Shown: positions 26,449 to 35,827 of the stretch, one piece after another
Position numbering within the stretch: position 1 is the first letter of the stretch
How the letters are laid out: every line of letters begins with the position of its first letter
From: Roseiarcus sp963721905
GTDB lineage: Bacteria; Pseudomonadota; Alphaproteobacteria; Rhizobiales; Beijerinckiaceae
DNA: 64,000 bases
Direction: 5' to 3'
Assembly (NCBI GenBank): GCA_963721905.1
Contig: CAVRMF010000019.1
Coordinates: 186,001 to 250,000 of the forward strand
Made by a program: the position numbers and the translations under genes
The notes under the pieces: model-generated
The model's database searches: none
Seen by the model: the letters and a program-made list of their open reading frames with translations, nothing else
Told to the model about the DNA's origin: nothing

Positions 26449-27897
26449 CTAGTAGGCGAGCCCGACGTCCTTGAATGATTTCACCCAAGCCGCATAGGCC
26501 GCCTTCTGGTTGTCGGGGTCTTCGGCCTGGGTGATGCTGTTCCACTCGCTGGCCGCCGCATCCAGCGCGGCTTTCGGCGGCAGAGTGCCGGCGAGCGCCT
26601 GGCTGACATAGAGATCGAGGATGTCGAGATAGCGCGGCGCCCCGGGGATGCTGAGCTCCGGATACCCGTCCTTCAGTCCGTCGCCGATCGCGTCCACGTA
26701 GGACTTGGCCGCCGCGGCGTCCAGGGCCGGCTTGCCCTCGTGATTCTTCATGGCTGCCTCGGGCGTGAGGGACGACTTGCGGTAGGGGTCCTCGCCGCAA
26801 TCCGAGTCGTAGAAATAGGTCACGTCGACGTCGGGGAGCTGCATGTGCGCTGCGACTTTATAGGCGTCCTCCGGGTTCTTGGAGAACGCCGAGACCGCCA
26901 TCACCCGGCTATAGGGCATGTAGGTGCGGGTCGGGCACGCGGCGTAACCGCCCTTGCCCACGACCTTGCTCATCTTGGGGTCGCCCACCTTGAGCGCGAG
27001 ATCGTTCCATTGCACCACCATGGCGGTCGAGCCGTTGAGGAACACCTCGTTGAGTTCGGGGTAGCCGATCTGAAGGATGTTCGGCGGCGCATATTGTTTT
27101 TGCTTCACCAGCATCTCCAGCGCCTTGACGCCGACGTCGCTGTTGATCCCCGGCTTCATGTCGTCGGTGAACCAGCGGCCGCCGAGCCCCGCGAAAATGT
27201 TGGCGAACCAGGCGTAACAGAATCCGCGCTGGGCATAGAAGGCCGTGCCATACAGTTTTGGCGGCCGGTTGAAGAATTCCGCGATCTGCATGAACTGGTC
27301 CCAGTTCTTTGCCGGAGCCAGGTCCCACCCGTATTTCGCCTTGAAGTTCTTCTGCTCCTCCGGATCGCCGAACAGGTCCGTGCGATAGGTGACCTGCAGC
27401 ATGTCTCCGTCGTACATGAGCGCGTAGAGCTTGCCGTCGCGCTTGATCACCGGATCGCGGTAGACCGGCAGATAGTCGCCGAGCTGCGGGTCGATCAGCT
27501 TGGTGTAGTCGTCGAGCTGGCGAAGGAAACCGAGGGCCACGAAATCGCCGAGGAAATACGGCGGGAACACCAGGAGGTCGTACGCCGACGATCGCGCCGT
27601 GAGCTCGGAGACGAGCTTCTCGTATTGGCCGACAAAAGGCAGACCGATCAGCTTGAGGTCGACGCCAAATTTCTGCTTGATGGCGTCCGCCTGCCAATGG
27701 AACGGATTCTCGTTTTGTCCGGCGTCGATCTCGATGTTGATCGTTGTCGCGGCCAACGCGGCGCCCGGAAAGATCGCGCCGCCAATGAGCGAGCCGCCTG
27801 CGAGGCTCGTCGTCAGCGCGGCGCCCTCGCGCAGAAATCCGCGGCGGCTCAGCGGCTTGAATCCCAGACCAAAAGTGCTTTTATTGCGCTCGCTCAT
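26449..27897 (-). CDS. Sugar ABC transporter substrate-binding protein (Tat signal)
   Basis: A 482-residue periplasmic binding protein of the extracellular solute-binding family 1. ATG 27897 (MSERNKS) is chosen over one 13 codons earlier because it leaves a normal Tat signal peptide, with SRRGFLREGAALTTSLAGG and a cleavage near ALAAT. Mature landmarks include KLYALMYDGDMLQVTYRTDLF and TAMVVQWNDLAL. It is large for the family, like glycerol-3-phosphate, polyol or oligosaccharide binders. The ligand cannot be named from sequence alone. Confidence 0.88.
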   Translation of the reverse strand: MSERNKSTFGLGFKPLSRRGFLREGAALTTSLAGGSLIGGAIFPGAALAATTINIEIDAGQNENPFHWQADAIKQKFGVDLKLIGLPFVGQYEKLVSELTARSSAYDLLVFPPYFLGDFVALGFLRQLDDYTKLIDPQLGDYLPVYRDPVIKRDGKLYALMYDGDMLQVTYRTDLFGDPEEQKNFKAKYGWDLAPAKNWDQFMQIAEFFNRPPKLYGTAFYAQRGFCYAWFANIFAGLGGRWFTDDMKPGINSDVGVKALEMLVKQKQYAPPNILQIGYPELNEVFLNGSTAMVVQWNDLALKVGDPKMSKVVGKGGYAACPTRTYMPYSRVMAVSAFSKNPEDAYKVAAHMQLPDVDVTYFYDSDCGEDPYRKSSLTPEAAMKNHEGKPALDAAAAKSYVDAIGDGLKDGYPELSIPGAPRYLDILDLYVSQALAGTLPPKAALDAAASEWNSITQAEDPDNQKAAYAAWVKSFKDVGLAY

Positions 27898-27941
27898 GAC
27901 CTTCCTCCTCGCTCTTCTTTGCCGTTTATGCCCCACGCCGG

Positions 27942-29063
27942 TCAGTCGCCCGGCGCGGCAGGCTCAGTCGCCGGCGTGGTTCGCGCCGACAATCGTTCAC
28001 CGCTCTTGCGGTCGAACACATGCAACTGATCGGGCGCGACCGCCAGCCACACCTCGGCTCCGGCGTCCAGATGCACCCGACCGTCCAGCGAGACATGGAT
28101 ATGCTCGTCGCCAAGACGCATCAGGCAGATCAGTCGTTCTCCCTGAAATTGCACGGTCTCAACCCTGGCTGGCGGCGCCCCAGGGGCGGCACGCCGAAGA
28201 ACTTCGACCATCTCCGGTCGGAAGCCCACGATCAGTTCATGCGAGGAGCGCAATGCGTCAGTGGCGCCGACCGGCGCCGGCAGCGAGAATCCCTCGCCCT
28301 GCAGCGCCGGAGGGCCGTCGTCCCGGTAGCGGCAAGGCAGCAAATTCATGCGCAGCTGACCGATGAAGCTTGCGACGAACACGTTGGCTGGATTGCGATA
28401 AAGCTCATCCGGGGCGCCGCATTGCTGCAGGACCCCTTTATGCAGGACCGCGATCCTGTCGGAGACGGCGAGCGCGTCCAATTGATCATGCGTCACCATG
28501 ATGGTCGTGGCGCCCAATTGTCTTTGCAGCCGCTGGATTTCGGTTCGCACCGTCTCGCGCAAGCTGGCGTCGAGATTGCTGATCGGCTCGTCGAGCAGGT
28601 AGAGGTTCGGCTTCTGTACGATTGCGCGACCGATCGCCACCCGCTGCTGCTCACCGCCGCTGACCTGCTGGATGCGCCGGTCGAGCAGATGCTCGATCCC
28701 CAGCAGGCGCGCGGTCTCGGCGACGCGGGGCGCGATCTCCTCGCGGGGGGCGTGGCGCACGCGTAAGGGGTAGGCCAGATTCTCGCGAACCGACAGATGA
28801 GGATAAAGGGCGTAGCCCTGGAACATCATGCCGATATGACGGTCGCGCGGCGGCAGGCGCGAAATCTCGCGGTCGCCGACGAAAATGTCGCCCTCGTCGA
28901 CGACCTCGAGGCCGGCGATCATGCGCAGCAGCGTGGTCTTGCCGCTTCCGGAAGGTCCGAGAAGACATAGCAGTTCGCCATCCGCGATATCGAGGTTGAA
29001 CCCGTCGAACAGTTGCGCCGAGCCAAAGCGCTTGGCGATATTGCGCAAGGACACCTTCGCCAA
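27942..29063 (-). CDS. Sugar ABC transporter ATP-binding protein (MalK/UgpC type)
   Basis: The ATPase has Walker A GPSGSGKTTLLRM, signature VSGGEQQRVAIGRA, Walker B NLYLLDEPISNLDA and the switch His in TIMVTHD, with a C-terminal TOBE domain from about residue 240. TTG 29063, 9 bases after GGGGGAGG, places the protein start just before VSLRNIAKRFG; ATG codons as far as 29204 would add up to 47 unrelated-looking residues. It is the first gene of the operon with the binding protein, two permeases and an SDR. Confidence 0.85.
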   Translation of the reverse strand: MAKVSLRNIAKRFGSAQLFDGFNLDIADGELLCLLGPSGSGKTTLLRMIAGLEVVDEGDIFVGDREISRLPPRDRHIGMMFQGYALYPHLSVRENLAYPLRVRHAPREEIAPRVAETARLLGIEHLLDRRIQQVSGGEQQRVAIGRAIVQKPNLYLLDEPISNLDASLRETVRTEIQRLQRQLGATTIMVTHDQLDALAVSDRIAVLHKGVLQQCGAPDELYRNPANVFVASFIGQLRMNLLPCRYRDDGPPALQGEGFSLPAPVGATDALRSSHELIVGFRPEMVEVLRRAAPGAPPARVETVQFQGERLICLMRLGDEHIHVSLDGRVHLDAGAEVWLAVAPDQLHVFDRKSGERLSARTTPATEPAAPGD

Positions 29064-29382
29064 GACCTGCGCCTCCCCCCGACTGTTGCTCGGACGTCCT
29101 CTGCCGGGCGTCTCGTCGTAGCGATCTGCACCGCTGAAGGTCGAGGGCATCATATTCGGATTGCGCGCGCATTCCAGCCCCATCACGCTCTTGCGTTGCA
29201 GCATCCTTGGGAACGATCGCGCCGGGCGGTGGCTCCCAAGTCGAGCGATTCAGCGATTTCTTTATCGGCGCGATCATGAGGCGGCTTCCGACCGCCCGTG
29301 AACGCGATTAATGTTGCTCGCAACCGCAGTCGCGGGCCGGGAGGAAACTTTGGAGCCGAAGCAGGGCCGAACCGCCGAGATC

Positions 29383-30459
29383 ATGCTCGAGCGCGGTGAT
29401 TTCGGCGACCGGGAACGAACGATTGTCCGGTTCGACGATCTGAACGCCAGTCTCTTCCGGTATGAGACCGGCGTCGAGGCCATTCGTCTGGCCAATGCGC
29501 GCGGGCATGTGATCGTGCTTCCCTATATGGGACAGATGACCTGGCGGGCCTGCTTTGACGGGGTCGAACTCGCCATGCACAGCATGTTCGATGCGCCGCG
29601 CCCAGCACAGACGATCATCGAGACCTACGGATGCCTCGCCTACCATGCAGGCCTGCTTCGCAACGGCGTGCCGACGGCCGAGGACACGCATCCCCTGCAC
29701 GGCGAAGCGCCTTGCATGCCGATGGACCGGGCCTCGATCGCCTGCGGCTCGGATGGAAACGGATCATGGATCAGCATTGCAGGGGAGCGCGACTACGCCA
29801 TGGGATTCGGGGCCCATTATCGGGCTACACCACATGTGACGCTGCGCGCGGACCAGACGACCTTTGACATCGTCATGACGGTCGAAAACCTGTCCGCCGC
29901 CCCGATGGACCTCATGTACCTATGCCACGCGAATTTCGCATTTGCCGAGGGGGCCCGGATCGTTCAGTCGGCGCCGTTCGATCCCGAGCATGTCGTGACC
30001 CGCACCGCCATTCCGGGGCATGTGACGCCGACGGATGACTATCGCGCCTTCCTGAAAGAGCTCGCTGCCCGACCCGATCGCATGGAAGCGCTCAACGAGC
30101 CCGAGCGCTACGCGCCGGAACAGGTTTTCTACATCAAGAAGGTGAGACCCGGCGCCGACGGTCTTGCGCATTTCATGCTGGCGCGGCGCGAAGGCGACGG
30201 ATTCTCGATCGCCTACGACCCCGTCGCCATGCCCCACGCGATCCGCTGGATCCTCGACAACGGGGATCAGCGCGTCGCCGCCTTCGCCATACCCGGCACC
30301 TGCGAGCCCGAAGGCTATACGGCGGAGAAGAAAAAGGGCCATGTTCGCTCGCTCGCAAGCGGAGCGCGCGAGACGTTCACGACGCGCCTCGGCTACGTCG
30401 ATCGACGCCACGCCGCCGATCTCGCCCGCTCGATCGCACAATCTGTAGAAGGGGCCTGA
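29383..30459 (+). CDS. DUF4432 aldose-1-epimerase-like protein
   Basis: A 358-residue beta-sandwich sugar epimerase-like protein, started at ATG 29383 (an upstream frame extends to 29311). Typical stretches are VIVLPYMGQMTWRACFDGVEL, HPLHGEAPCMPMD and MDLMYLCHANFAF, with His residues that could serve as the epimerase pair. DUF4432 proteins cluster with sugar uptake and catabolism genes. It is divergent from the sugar ABC operon and 1 bp from the ribokinase gene, so it probably converts the imported sugar's anomeric form. Confidence 0.8.
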   Translation: MLERGDFGDRERTIVRFDDLNASLFRYETGVEAIRLANARGHVIVLPYMGQMTWRACFDGVELAMHSMFDAPRPAQTIIETYGCLAYHAGLLRNGVPTAEDTHPLHGEAPCMPMDRASIACGSDGNGSWISIAGERDYAMGFGAHYRATPHVTLRADQTTFDIVMTVENLSAAPMDLMYLCHANFAFAEGARIVQSAPFDPEHVVTRTAIPGHVTPTDDYRAFLKELAARPDRMEALNEPERYAPEQVFYIKKVRPGADGLAHFMLARREGDGFSIAYDPVAMPHAIRWILDNGDQRVAAFAIPGTCEPEGYTAEKKKGHVRSLASGARETFTTRLGYVDRRHAADLARSIAQSVEGA

Positions 30460-30460
30460 C

Positions 30461-31373
30461 ATGACAGGGCGCATCGCCGTGGTCGGCAGCAATATGGTCG
30501 ATCTCATCACCTACGTGACGCGCATGCCGGCGAAGGGCGAAACGATCGAGGCGCCGTCTTTCGAAATGGGTTGCGGCGGCAAGGGCGCGAACCAGGCCGT
30601 GGCGGCCGCGAAGCTCGGCGCTGACGTTCTGATGGTCACCAAGGTCGGCGACGACCTGTTCGGTGAAAACACGATAAAGAACTTCGCCAGCTTCGGCATC
30701 GACACTCGGCACGTTTCCAAAGTGGCGGGAAAGTCGAGCGGCGTCGCGCCGATCGCGGTCGAGCCGTCGGGCGAGAACTCGATCCTCATCGTCAAGGGCG
30801 CCAACGCCGACCTCCTGCCCGCCGACATCGAGCGGGCCGCGGAGGATCTCAAGACCTGTGACCTGATCCTGCTTCAGCTCGAAATTCCCCTGGAGACGGT
30901 CTACGCGACGATCGAATTCGGCAAGCGGCACGGGATCAAGACGCTCCTCAATCCGGCGCCGGCGACGAGCGACCTCGATCTCCGCCGAATTCTGCACGTC
31001 AGCTTCTTTGTGCCCAACGAGACCGAACTTGCTCTGCTGTCCGGGCTTCCTGTCGGGACGGTTCCGGAAATCGAAGCGGCGGCGCGGAGCCTGATCGCAA
31101 AGGGAATCGGAACGGTAATCGTCACGATGGGCGAGCGCGGCGCCCTGCTCGTGACGCAGACGGAGACGACCACGATCGAACCGGTGCGTGTCACTCCGGT
31201 CGACACCACGGGTGCGGGCGACGCCTTCATCGGCAGCTTCGCGCGTTATTATGTCGACACGGGCGATCTGAAGGCTTCCCTGCGCAAGGCGGTACGCTAC
31301 GCCGCCGATTCCGTCACGCGACGCGGCACCCAGAAGGCCTATGCGAACTCGAGAGACGTTCGAGGCCCAATAG
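30461..31373 (+). CDS. rbsK: Ribokinase (PfkB family), with a 3'-terminal frameshift
   Basis: PfkB sugar kinase with the N-terminal GGKGANQAVAAAKLGADV and the C-terminal catalytic TPVDTTGAGDAFIGSF (Asp base). The frame as read continues past KAYAN into a long unrelated tail. Deleting one A of GAACTC at 31345-31350 gives GTQKAYATRETFEAQ and a TAG at 31371-31373, a standard ribokinase end of 303 residues; the 913-bp span is 304 codons plus one base. It phosphorylates ribose or a related sugar with ATP. It is transcribed with the DUF4432 gene and converges on the ABC exporter. Confidence 0.85.
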
Positions 31374-31420
31374 AGCGACAGATTTGCTTCAGGGGCGCGC
31401 CCGCAAACGTCAGATCTCCG

Positions 31421-33709
31421 CTACGCGACGCTGGCGACCGTCGCCGGCGCTCCATCGTGGGGCGTGAACGCGATGCGGCGCTTGTGGAAAGCGTTCAGCG
31501 TCGAGCGATGGCCGATCGAGACGATCGTGGTCTTGGGCAGCGTGGCGGCGATGGCGCGGTAGAGATCGGCTTCGCTCTCCTCGTCGAGCGAGGCCGTGGC
31601 CTCGTCGAGGAAGAGCCAGTCTGGCCGCGCGAGCAGCGCACGAGCCACGCCCACGCGCTGCTGTTCTCCGCCGGAAAGGCGCATCTGCCAGTTGTCGCTC
31701 TGGTCGAGCTGGTCGGCGAAGGCGCCGAGGCCGGCCTTGGTGAGCGCATCGCGCATCTCTTCGTCGGAGAAGGTCGAGCTTGCCGCCGGGTAGGCGAGCG
31801 TCTCGCGCAGCGGGCCGTTGGAGATGTAGGGTCGCTGCGGCAGCAACATGAGCTTGGCGTAGGGAGGTTCGAGGATCTCGCCTCTGCCGAACGACCAGAT
31901 GCCCGCGATGGCGCGAAAGAGCGTGGACTTGCCGACGCCTGTCGGGCCGAGGACGAGCGTCGGCTCCTGCGGGATCAGCGCGACGTCGCCGACATGGGCC
32001 AGCTTGCGTCCGTCGGGCAGGGAGAGATCGAGGTCGGGGATCGACAGGATCGGACCGCCAGCGGCGGCGATCTCGATCCGGGGCTTCTTTTCCTCGTCCG
32101 CGCGGGCGCGCGCGAAAGCCTCCTCGAAGGAGGTTAGGCGCTGGATCGTGGCGCTGAAGGCGGCAAGGCCGGTGTATTGATTGACGAAGAAGTTCATCGC
32201 CGAGTTGACGTTGCTGAACGCGTCGGCCGCCTGGTTGAAGGTCCCGAAGTCGACTTTCTTCACCACGAAATAGAAGGGCGCGACCACGACAAAGGGAATG
32301 ATCGCCGAGATCTGGGTATAGAACTGGAGGAACGAGTTCAGGAAGGTGCGCACGCGGATGATGCGCTGAACAGTGGTGAAAACGTCGTTGAACACCCGGC
32401 CGGCGCGATCGATCTCACGGTCCTCGCCCTTGAGCAGCGCGATCTGCTCGCTGAACTCGCGGATGCGCGCGAGGTCGAAGCGAAAATTCGCCTCGACCGC
32501 CTGCTGGCGGAACATGAGCCGCGACAGCGATCGTCCGATGAGCTGCATCATGCCAGTCGCGAAGCAGGCGTAGAGGACGGCGACCCAGAACAAAAAGCCA
32601 TGAATTGTGACGCCGAAGATCGTGGGGTCCATGGCTCCCGAGAGGCCCCACAGGATGATTGAGAACGCGACCAGATTGGTCGCGGTCGTCATCGCCGCGA
32701 TGGTGTAATTGTAGATGCCCACGTTCATGTACGTGCCGCGGCCGCCCTCGCCGCTGATGAAGCCGCCGATGTCCTCCGAGATGCGCTGGTCGGGGTTGTC
32801 GGTTTGGCCGCCTCTCACGGCAAGCTGGTAATGCATCGAGTGCAGGAGCCAGCGGGAGGTGTAGGACGCCGTCATCCAGCGCCGCCATTGCAGAACGAAG
32901 TTCAAGGAAACGTAGAACTCGACCAGGAACGCCAGGATCGAGATCGTCACCAGGGGCGTGAAAACCCACAGCAACTGGTGCCAGAACTCGCCCATATGGG
33001 CTTCGTCGGGAATTTGGATGGCGTTGCCGAACGCCCGGTAGAAGAAGTTAAGCCGAACGCCGACCGCCACCTGGAACTGGTTGATGAGGATCAGGAAGAA
33101 GACATTGATGCGGGCGTAGAGACTCTGGCGCAGGGCCATGGGCGTCAAGGGCCACGGGTGGATCGAGACCGGCGTGCGCGCGGCGAAGAAGGGGTCGGTA
33201 ATCCTCAACATCCTCTGGACGAAGCCGAAATGCGAGACTGCGAAGATGACGACGCCGAAGATCGCGGTCGCAAGCGGGAGGTAGCGGGGCAGGGAATAGT
33301 CGGCGTAGGCTTCCGGCCAATAGCCGGTGAGCGAGACGATGTCGGCGAGGCCGAACAGGATCGTCTCGGCGGCGAACAGGTCGGAGAGGATCGAGAGGAA
33401 GATCGAAGTCCTGAACCGCGGCATGGAGGCGACCGCGGCCAGCGCTGAAGCGCCGCCGATCAGCAGCGTCATGCCGTCTTCCTCATAGGCGCCGATGACG
33501 AGCGCGAGGACGGCGAACACGGCGAGGCTCAACATGCGCATGGGCGAAAACCTGAGCTGGCGGGAAAACGGGAATGCGCGCCCTAGCAGACCGATCGGCA
33601 CAATAGAAGGGCGGCCTGCTTGCTGGCCGGTGAAAACTTCGCAACGTTGGCGTGAGGAACCGAAGCCAAAACCCTCTGTTCCAAACGGCCGAGGTCGCCA
33701 TTCCGACAA
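31421..33709 (-). CDS. SbmA/BacA-like ABC transporter with fused ATPase
   Basis: A 762-residue inner-membrane protein. The transmembrane part has about eight helices: two near the N-terminus (MLSLAVFAVLALVIGAYEE; TLLIGGASALAAVASM), and an SbmA/BacA-type core (residues ~195-480; FVLQWRRWMTASYTSRWL). The C-terminal ATPase has Walker A GPTGVGKSTLFRA, signature LSGGEQQRVGVARALLARP and Walker B DWLFLDEATASLDE. Relatives include YddA, peroxisomal ABCD and rhizobial BclA, which can move peptides or cobalamin. The start is uncertain: GTG 33601 or ATG 33541 are alternatives. Confidence 0.85.
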   Translation of the reverse strand: MSEWRPRPFGTEGFGFGSSRQRCEVFTGQQAGRPSIVPIGLLGRAFPFSRQLRFSPMRMLSLAVFAVLALVIGAYEEDGMTLLIGGASALAAVASMPRFRTSIFLSILSDLFAAETILFGLADIVSLTGYWPEAYADYSLPRYLPLATAIFGVVIFAVSHFGFVQRMLRITDPFFAARTPVSIHPWPLTPMALRQSLYARINVFFLILINQFQVAVGVRLNFFYRAFGNAIQIPDEAHMGEFWHQLLWVFTPLVTISILAFLVEFYVSLNFVLQWRRWMTASYTSRWLLHSMHYQLAVRGGQTDNPDQRISEDIGGFISGEGGRGTYMNVGIYNYTIAAMTTATNLVAFSIILWGLSGAMDPTIFGVTIHGFLFWVAVLYACFATGMMQLIGRSLSRLMFRQQAVEANFRFDLARIREFSEQIALLKGEDREIDRAGRVFNDVFTTVQRIIRVRTFLNSFLQFYTQISAIIPFVVVAPFYFVVKKVDFGTFNQAADAFSNVNSAMNFFVNQYTGLAAFSATIQRLTSFEEAFARARADEEKKPRIEIAAAGGPILSIPDLDLSLPDGRKLAHVGDVALIPQEPTLVLGPTGVGKSTLFRAIAGIWSFGRGEILEPPYAKLMLLPQRPYISNGPLRETLAYPAASSTFSDEEMRDALTKAGLGAFADQLDQSDNWQMRLSGGEQQRVGVARALLARPDWLFLDEATASLDEESEADLYRAIAATLPKTTIVSIGHRSTLNAFHKRRIAFTPHDGAPATVASVA

Positions 33710-33813
33710 ACGCCTTCACAGCTATCCGGCGGCCCATCGCGCGACCGCGCCCGCCCGGCTATGGCGGGTTAGCGGGGTCGCGGGGCTTCATTCCACCAAG
33801 GGAATTGCGTTTG

Positions 33814-34236
33814 TCACGCGCTTTGAATGGGGCGATGAATGTGCAAGCCCGTCAAGTTGTGCACGAGTTTGGCGTCCTGATCGTCGAGATAAAACGATTC
33901 GATGTGAGTCATGACAATGAATATCGCGGACGCAATGACGACGTTGTTGTCGACGTATTGATTATATAGCTGTCTCAGATTGTCAATCATCGACCGCGAT
34001 TCAGGCGATTGTCGATTTTCAGGCCAGCTTTTCTTTAGCTTTAGATAGTGACAAAGCAGGTCAATGGCTTTGACAAATTGCAAATGCCGTTTTTCGTCCA
34101 AGCAATTGATATTCGGGAGACAGTCTTCAAACGCTTCAAGGAGTGTGGTTCCTCGAGCCTTCGGGGAAAGCTCTTGTACGCCTTCCGGCATATTCCCGCT
34201 TTTTGCTTGCGGAAGATCGATGTGGGACCACGTCAA
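33814..34236 (-). CDS. Hypothetical protein
   Basis: A 140-residue, mostly helical protein (LLEAFEDCLPNINCLDEKRHLQFVKAIDLLCHYLKLKKSW ... LRQLYNQYVDNNVVIASAIFIVMTHIESFYLDD). It is clearly lower in GC than flanking genes, suggesting transfer. No domain recognised, no partner gene. Confidence 0.5.
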   Translation of the reverse strand: MTWSHIDLPQAKSGNMPEGVQELSPKARGTTLLEAFEDCLPNINCLDEKRHLQFVKAIDLLCHYLKLKKSWPENRQSPESRSMIDNLRQLYNQYVDNNVVIASAIFIVMTHIESFYLDDQDAKLVHNLTGLHIHRPIQSA

Positions 34237-34355
34237 CTTAGTCGTCCATGCCTAACAGACCGCTACCAAGATGGTCCCCGACGGTCCCCGGTCGAAGACG
34301 CTCTCCCGGATACGCTGCACGCCTGTGCGCGGTCAAGATTTATACGTGTCCGCAG

Positions 34356-35273
34356 TCAAGAATTGTTTAAGCGTGTGGCCCGGGCGCCTCGGTAACGCAG
34401 CGCATCGACAATGAGGGCGAACGCCGGCGAAGACTGGCGACGGTGCGGGTAATAGAGGTGGTAGCCCGACCAGGGCGCCGACCAGTCTTGAAGCGCCCGC
34501 TTCAGACGACCCTTGGCGAGGTACGGCTCGGCGAGATCCTCCGGCACATAACCGAGCCCAAGACCGGCGAGGGACGCGTCGAGAGCCTGAAAGACGCTGC
34601 TGAAGACGAGTTGGCCTTCGACCCGCACTCTCACTTCGCGGCCGTCCTTCTCGAACTCCCATGCGTAGAGCCCGCCGTAGGTTGGGAGGCGCAGATTGAT
34701 GCAATTGTGAGCGATGAGGTCCTGCGGCGTCCTGGGCGCTGATCGATTGGCGAAGTAGGACTTGGCGCCAATCACAACGAAGCGAACGTCGGGCCCGATG
34801 CGGACCGCGATCATGTCTCTCGCGACCTGCTCGCCCAGGCGCACGCCCGCGTCGTAGCGCTCCGCGACGATGTCGGTCAGTCCATAGTCGATGACGAGCT
34901 CGACCTTGATGTCCGGATAGCTCGGCAGGAGCTTCGCCAGCTTTGGCCAGAGAACGGAATGGATTGCATGGTCTCCGGCGGTGATCCGAATGTTGCCGGC
35001 GGGCTTCTCGCGAAGCTCGCTCAAGGCCTCAAGCTCCGCCTCGATGCCCTCAAGACGCGGGGCTACGCTGCGCAGCAAGCGCTCTCCCGCTTCGGTGAGC
35101 GAGACGCTGCGCGTCGTGCGCGCCAGAAGCCGCACGCCGAGCCGACCCTCGAGGCTGCGGATCGTCTGGCTCAGCGCCGACTGCGACACGCCGAGCTTCG
35201 CCGCCGCCCGGGTGAAATTCCCCTCGCGCGCGACCGCGAGGAACGCGGCAAGACTGTTCAGGTTCTCCGCCAT
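34356..35273 (-). CDS. LysR-family transcriptional regulator
   Basis: A 305-residue regulator. The winged helix-turn-helix covers residues 1-60 (FLAVAREGNFTRAAAKLGVSQSALSQTIRSLEGRLGVRLL), and the effector domain covers ~90-295 (GNIRITAGDHAIHSVLWPKL; FVVIGAKSYFANRSAPRTP; GLGLGYVPEDLAEPYLAKGRL). Regulators of this subgroup commonly sit beside oxidoreductase genes. It is divergent from the cupin/aldo-keto reductase operon, with a likely operator in the shared promoter. Confidence 0.92.
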   Translation of the reverse strand: MAENLNSLAAFLAVAREGNFTRAAAKLGVSQSALSQTIRSLEGRLGVRLLARTTRSVSLTEAGERLLRSVAPRLEGIEAELEALSELREKPAGNIRITAGDHAIHSVLWPKLAKLLPSYPDIKVELVIDYGLTDIVAERYDAGVRLGEQVARDMIAVRIGPDVRFVVIGAKSYFANRSAPRTPQDLIAHNCINLRLPTYGGLYAWEFEKDGREVRVRVEGQLVFSSVFQALDASLAGLGLGYVPEDLAEPYLAKGRLKRALQDWSAPWSGYHLYYPHRRQSSPAFALIVDALRYRGARATRLNNS

Positions 35274-35275
35274 TC

Positions 35276-35290
35276 ATAAGTCCTACTTAT
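35276..35290. promoter_or_regulatory. Candidate LysR operator
   Basis: ATAAGT (35276-35281) and ACTTAT (35285-35290) form a perfect 6-bp dyad with a 3-bp centre, within the T-N11-A layout of LysR boxes. It lies just 2 bp before the LysR start and about 90 bp before the cupin gene. Confidence 0.55.
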
Positions 35291-35381
35291 AAGAGCATGC
35301 GTATAATACCGTCTAATCACTTGCTCGCTCGCGCGCTAGATAGCGGGCAGTTGATGTCAGCCCGTCGATTGGAGGAGTACG

Positions 35382-35777
35382 ATGGAGATCAAGCGAAGCG
35401 GCTCCCAGCCCTCCGGCAAAGGACCGGGGGATTGGTTCACCGGCGCGGTGCGGATCGACCCGCTGTTCAGCCCGCCGGATCCGGCCCGGGTCGCGGGCGC
35501 GCTGGTGACCTTCGAGCCCGGGGCGCGCACCGCGTGGCATACCCATCCGCTCGGCCAGACCCTGATCGTCACCGCCGGCTGCGGCTGGGCCCAGCGCGAA
35601 GGCGGGCCGATCGAGGAGATCCGCCCCGGCGACGTCATCTGGTTTCCGCCGGGCGAAAAGCACTGGCACGGCGCCGCCCCTGCGACCGCCATGAGCCATA
35701 TCGCCATCCAGGAGAAGCTCGACGGCAAGGCGGTCGACTGGATGGAGAAGGTGAGCGACGAGCAGTACCGGCGGTGA
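35382..35777 (+). CDS. Cupin-domain protein
   Basis: A 131-residue single-domain cupin. Motif 1 is FEPGARTAWHTHPLGQTLIVTAGCG with metal-binding His-x-His and Gln in place of Glu, and motif 2 is GDVIWFPPGEKHWHGA. Such proteins (quercetinase or carboxymuconolactone-associated cupin type) bind Fe or Mn; the reaction here is unknown. First gene of the redox operon, 50 bp before the aldo-keto reductase gene. Confidence 0.85.
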   Translation: MEIKRSGSQPSGKGPGDWFTGAVRIDPLFSPPDPARVAGALVTFEPGARTAWHTHPLGQTLIVTAGCGWAQREGGPIEEIRPGDVIWFPPGEKHWHGAAPATAMSHIAIQEKLDGKAVDWMEKVSDEQYRR

Positions 35778-35827
35778 TCGTCAGGCACGACCGTTGCCGA
35801 GTTCACTCAAAGACAGGAACGCAAGAC

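Noticed and set aside
30461..32137. A 558-residue ribokinase fusion protein
   Set aside because: The last 260 residues are antisense to the ABC exporter gene; a one-base correction gives a normal ribokinase end.
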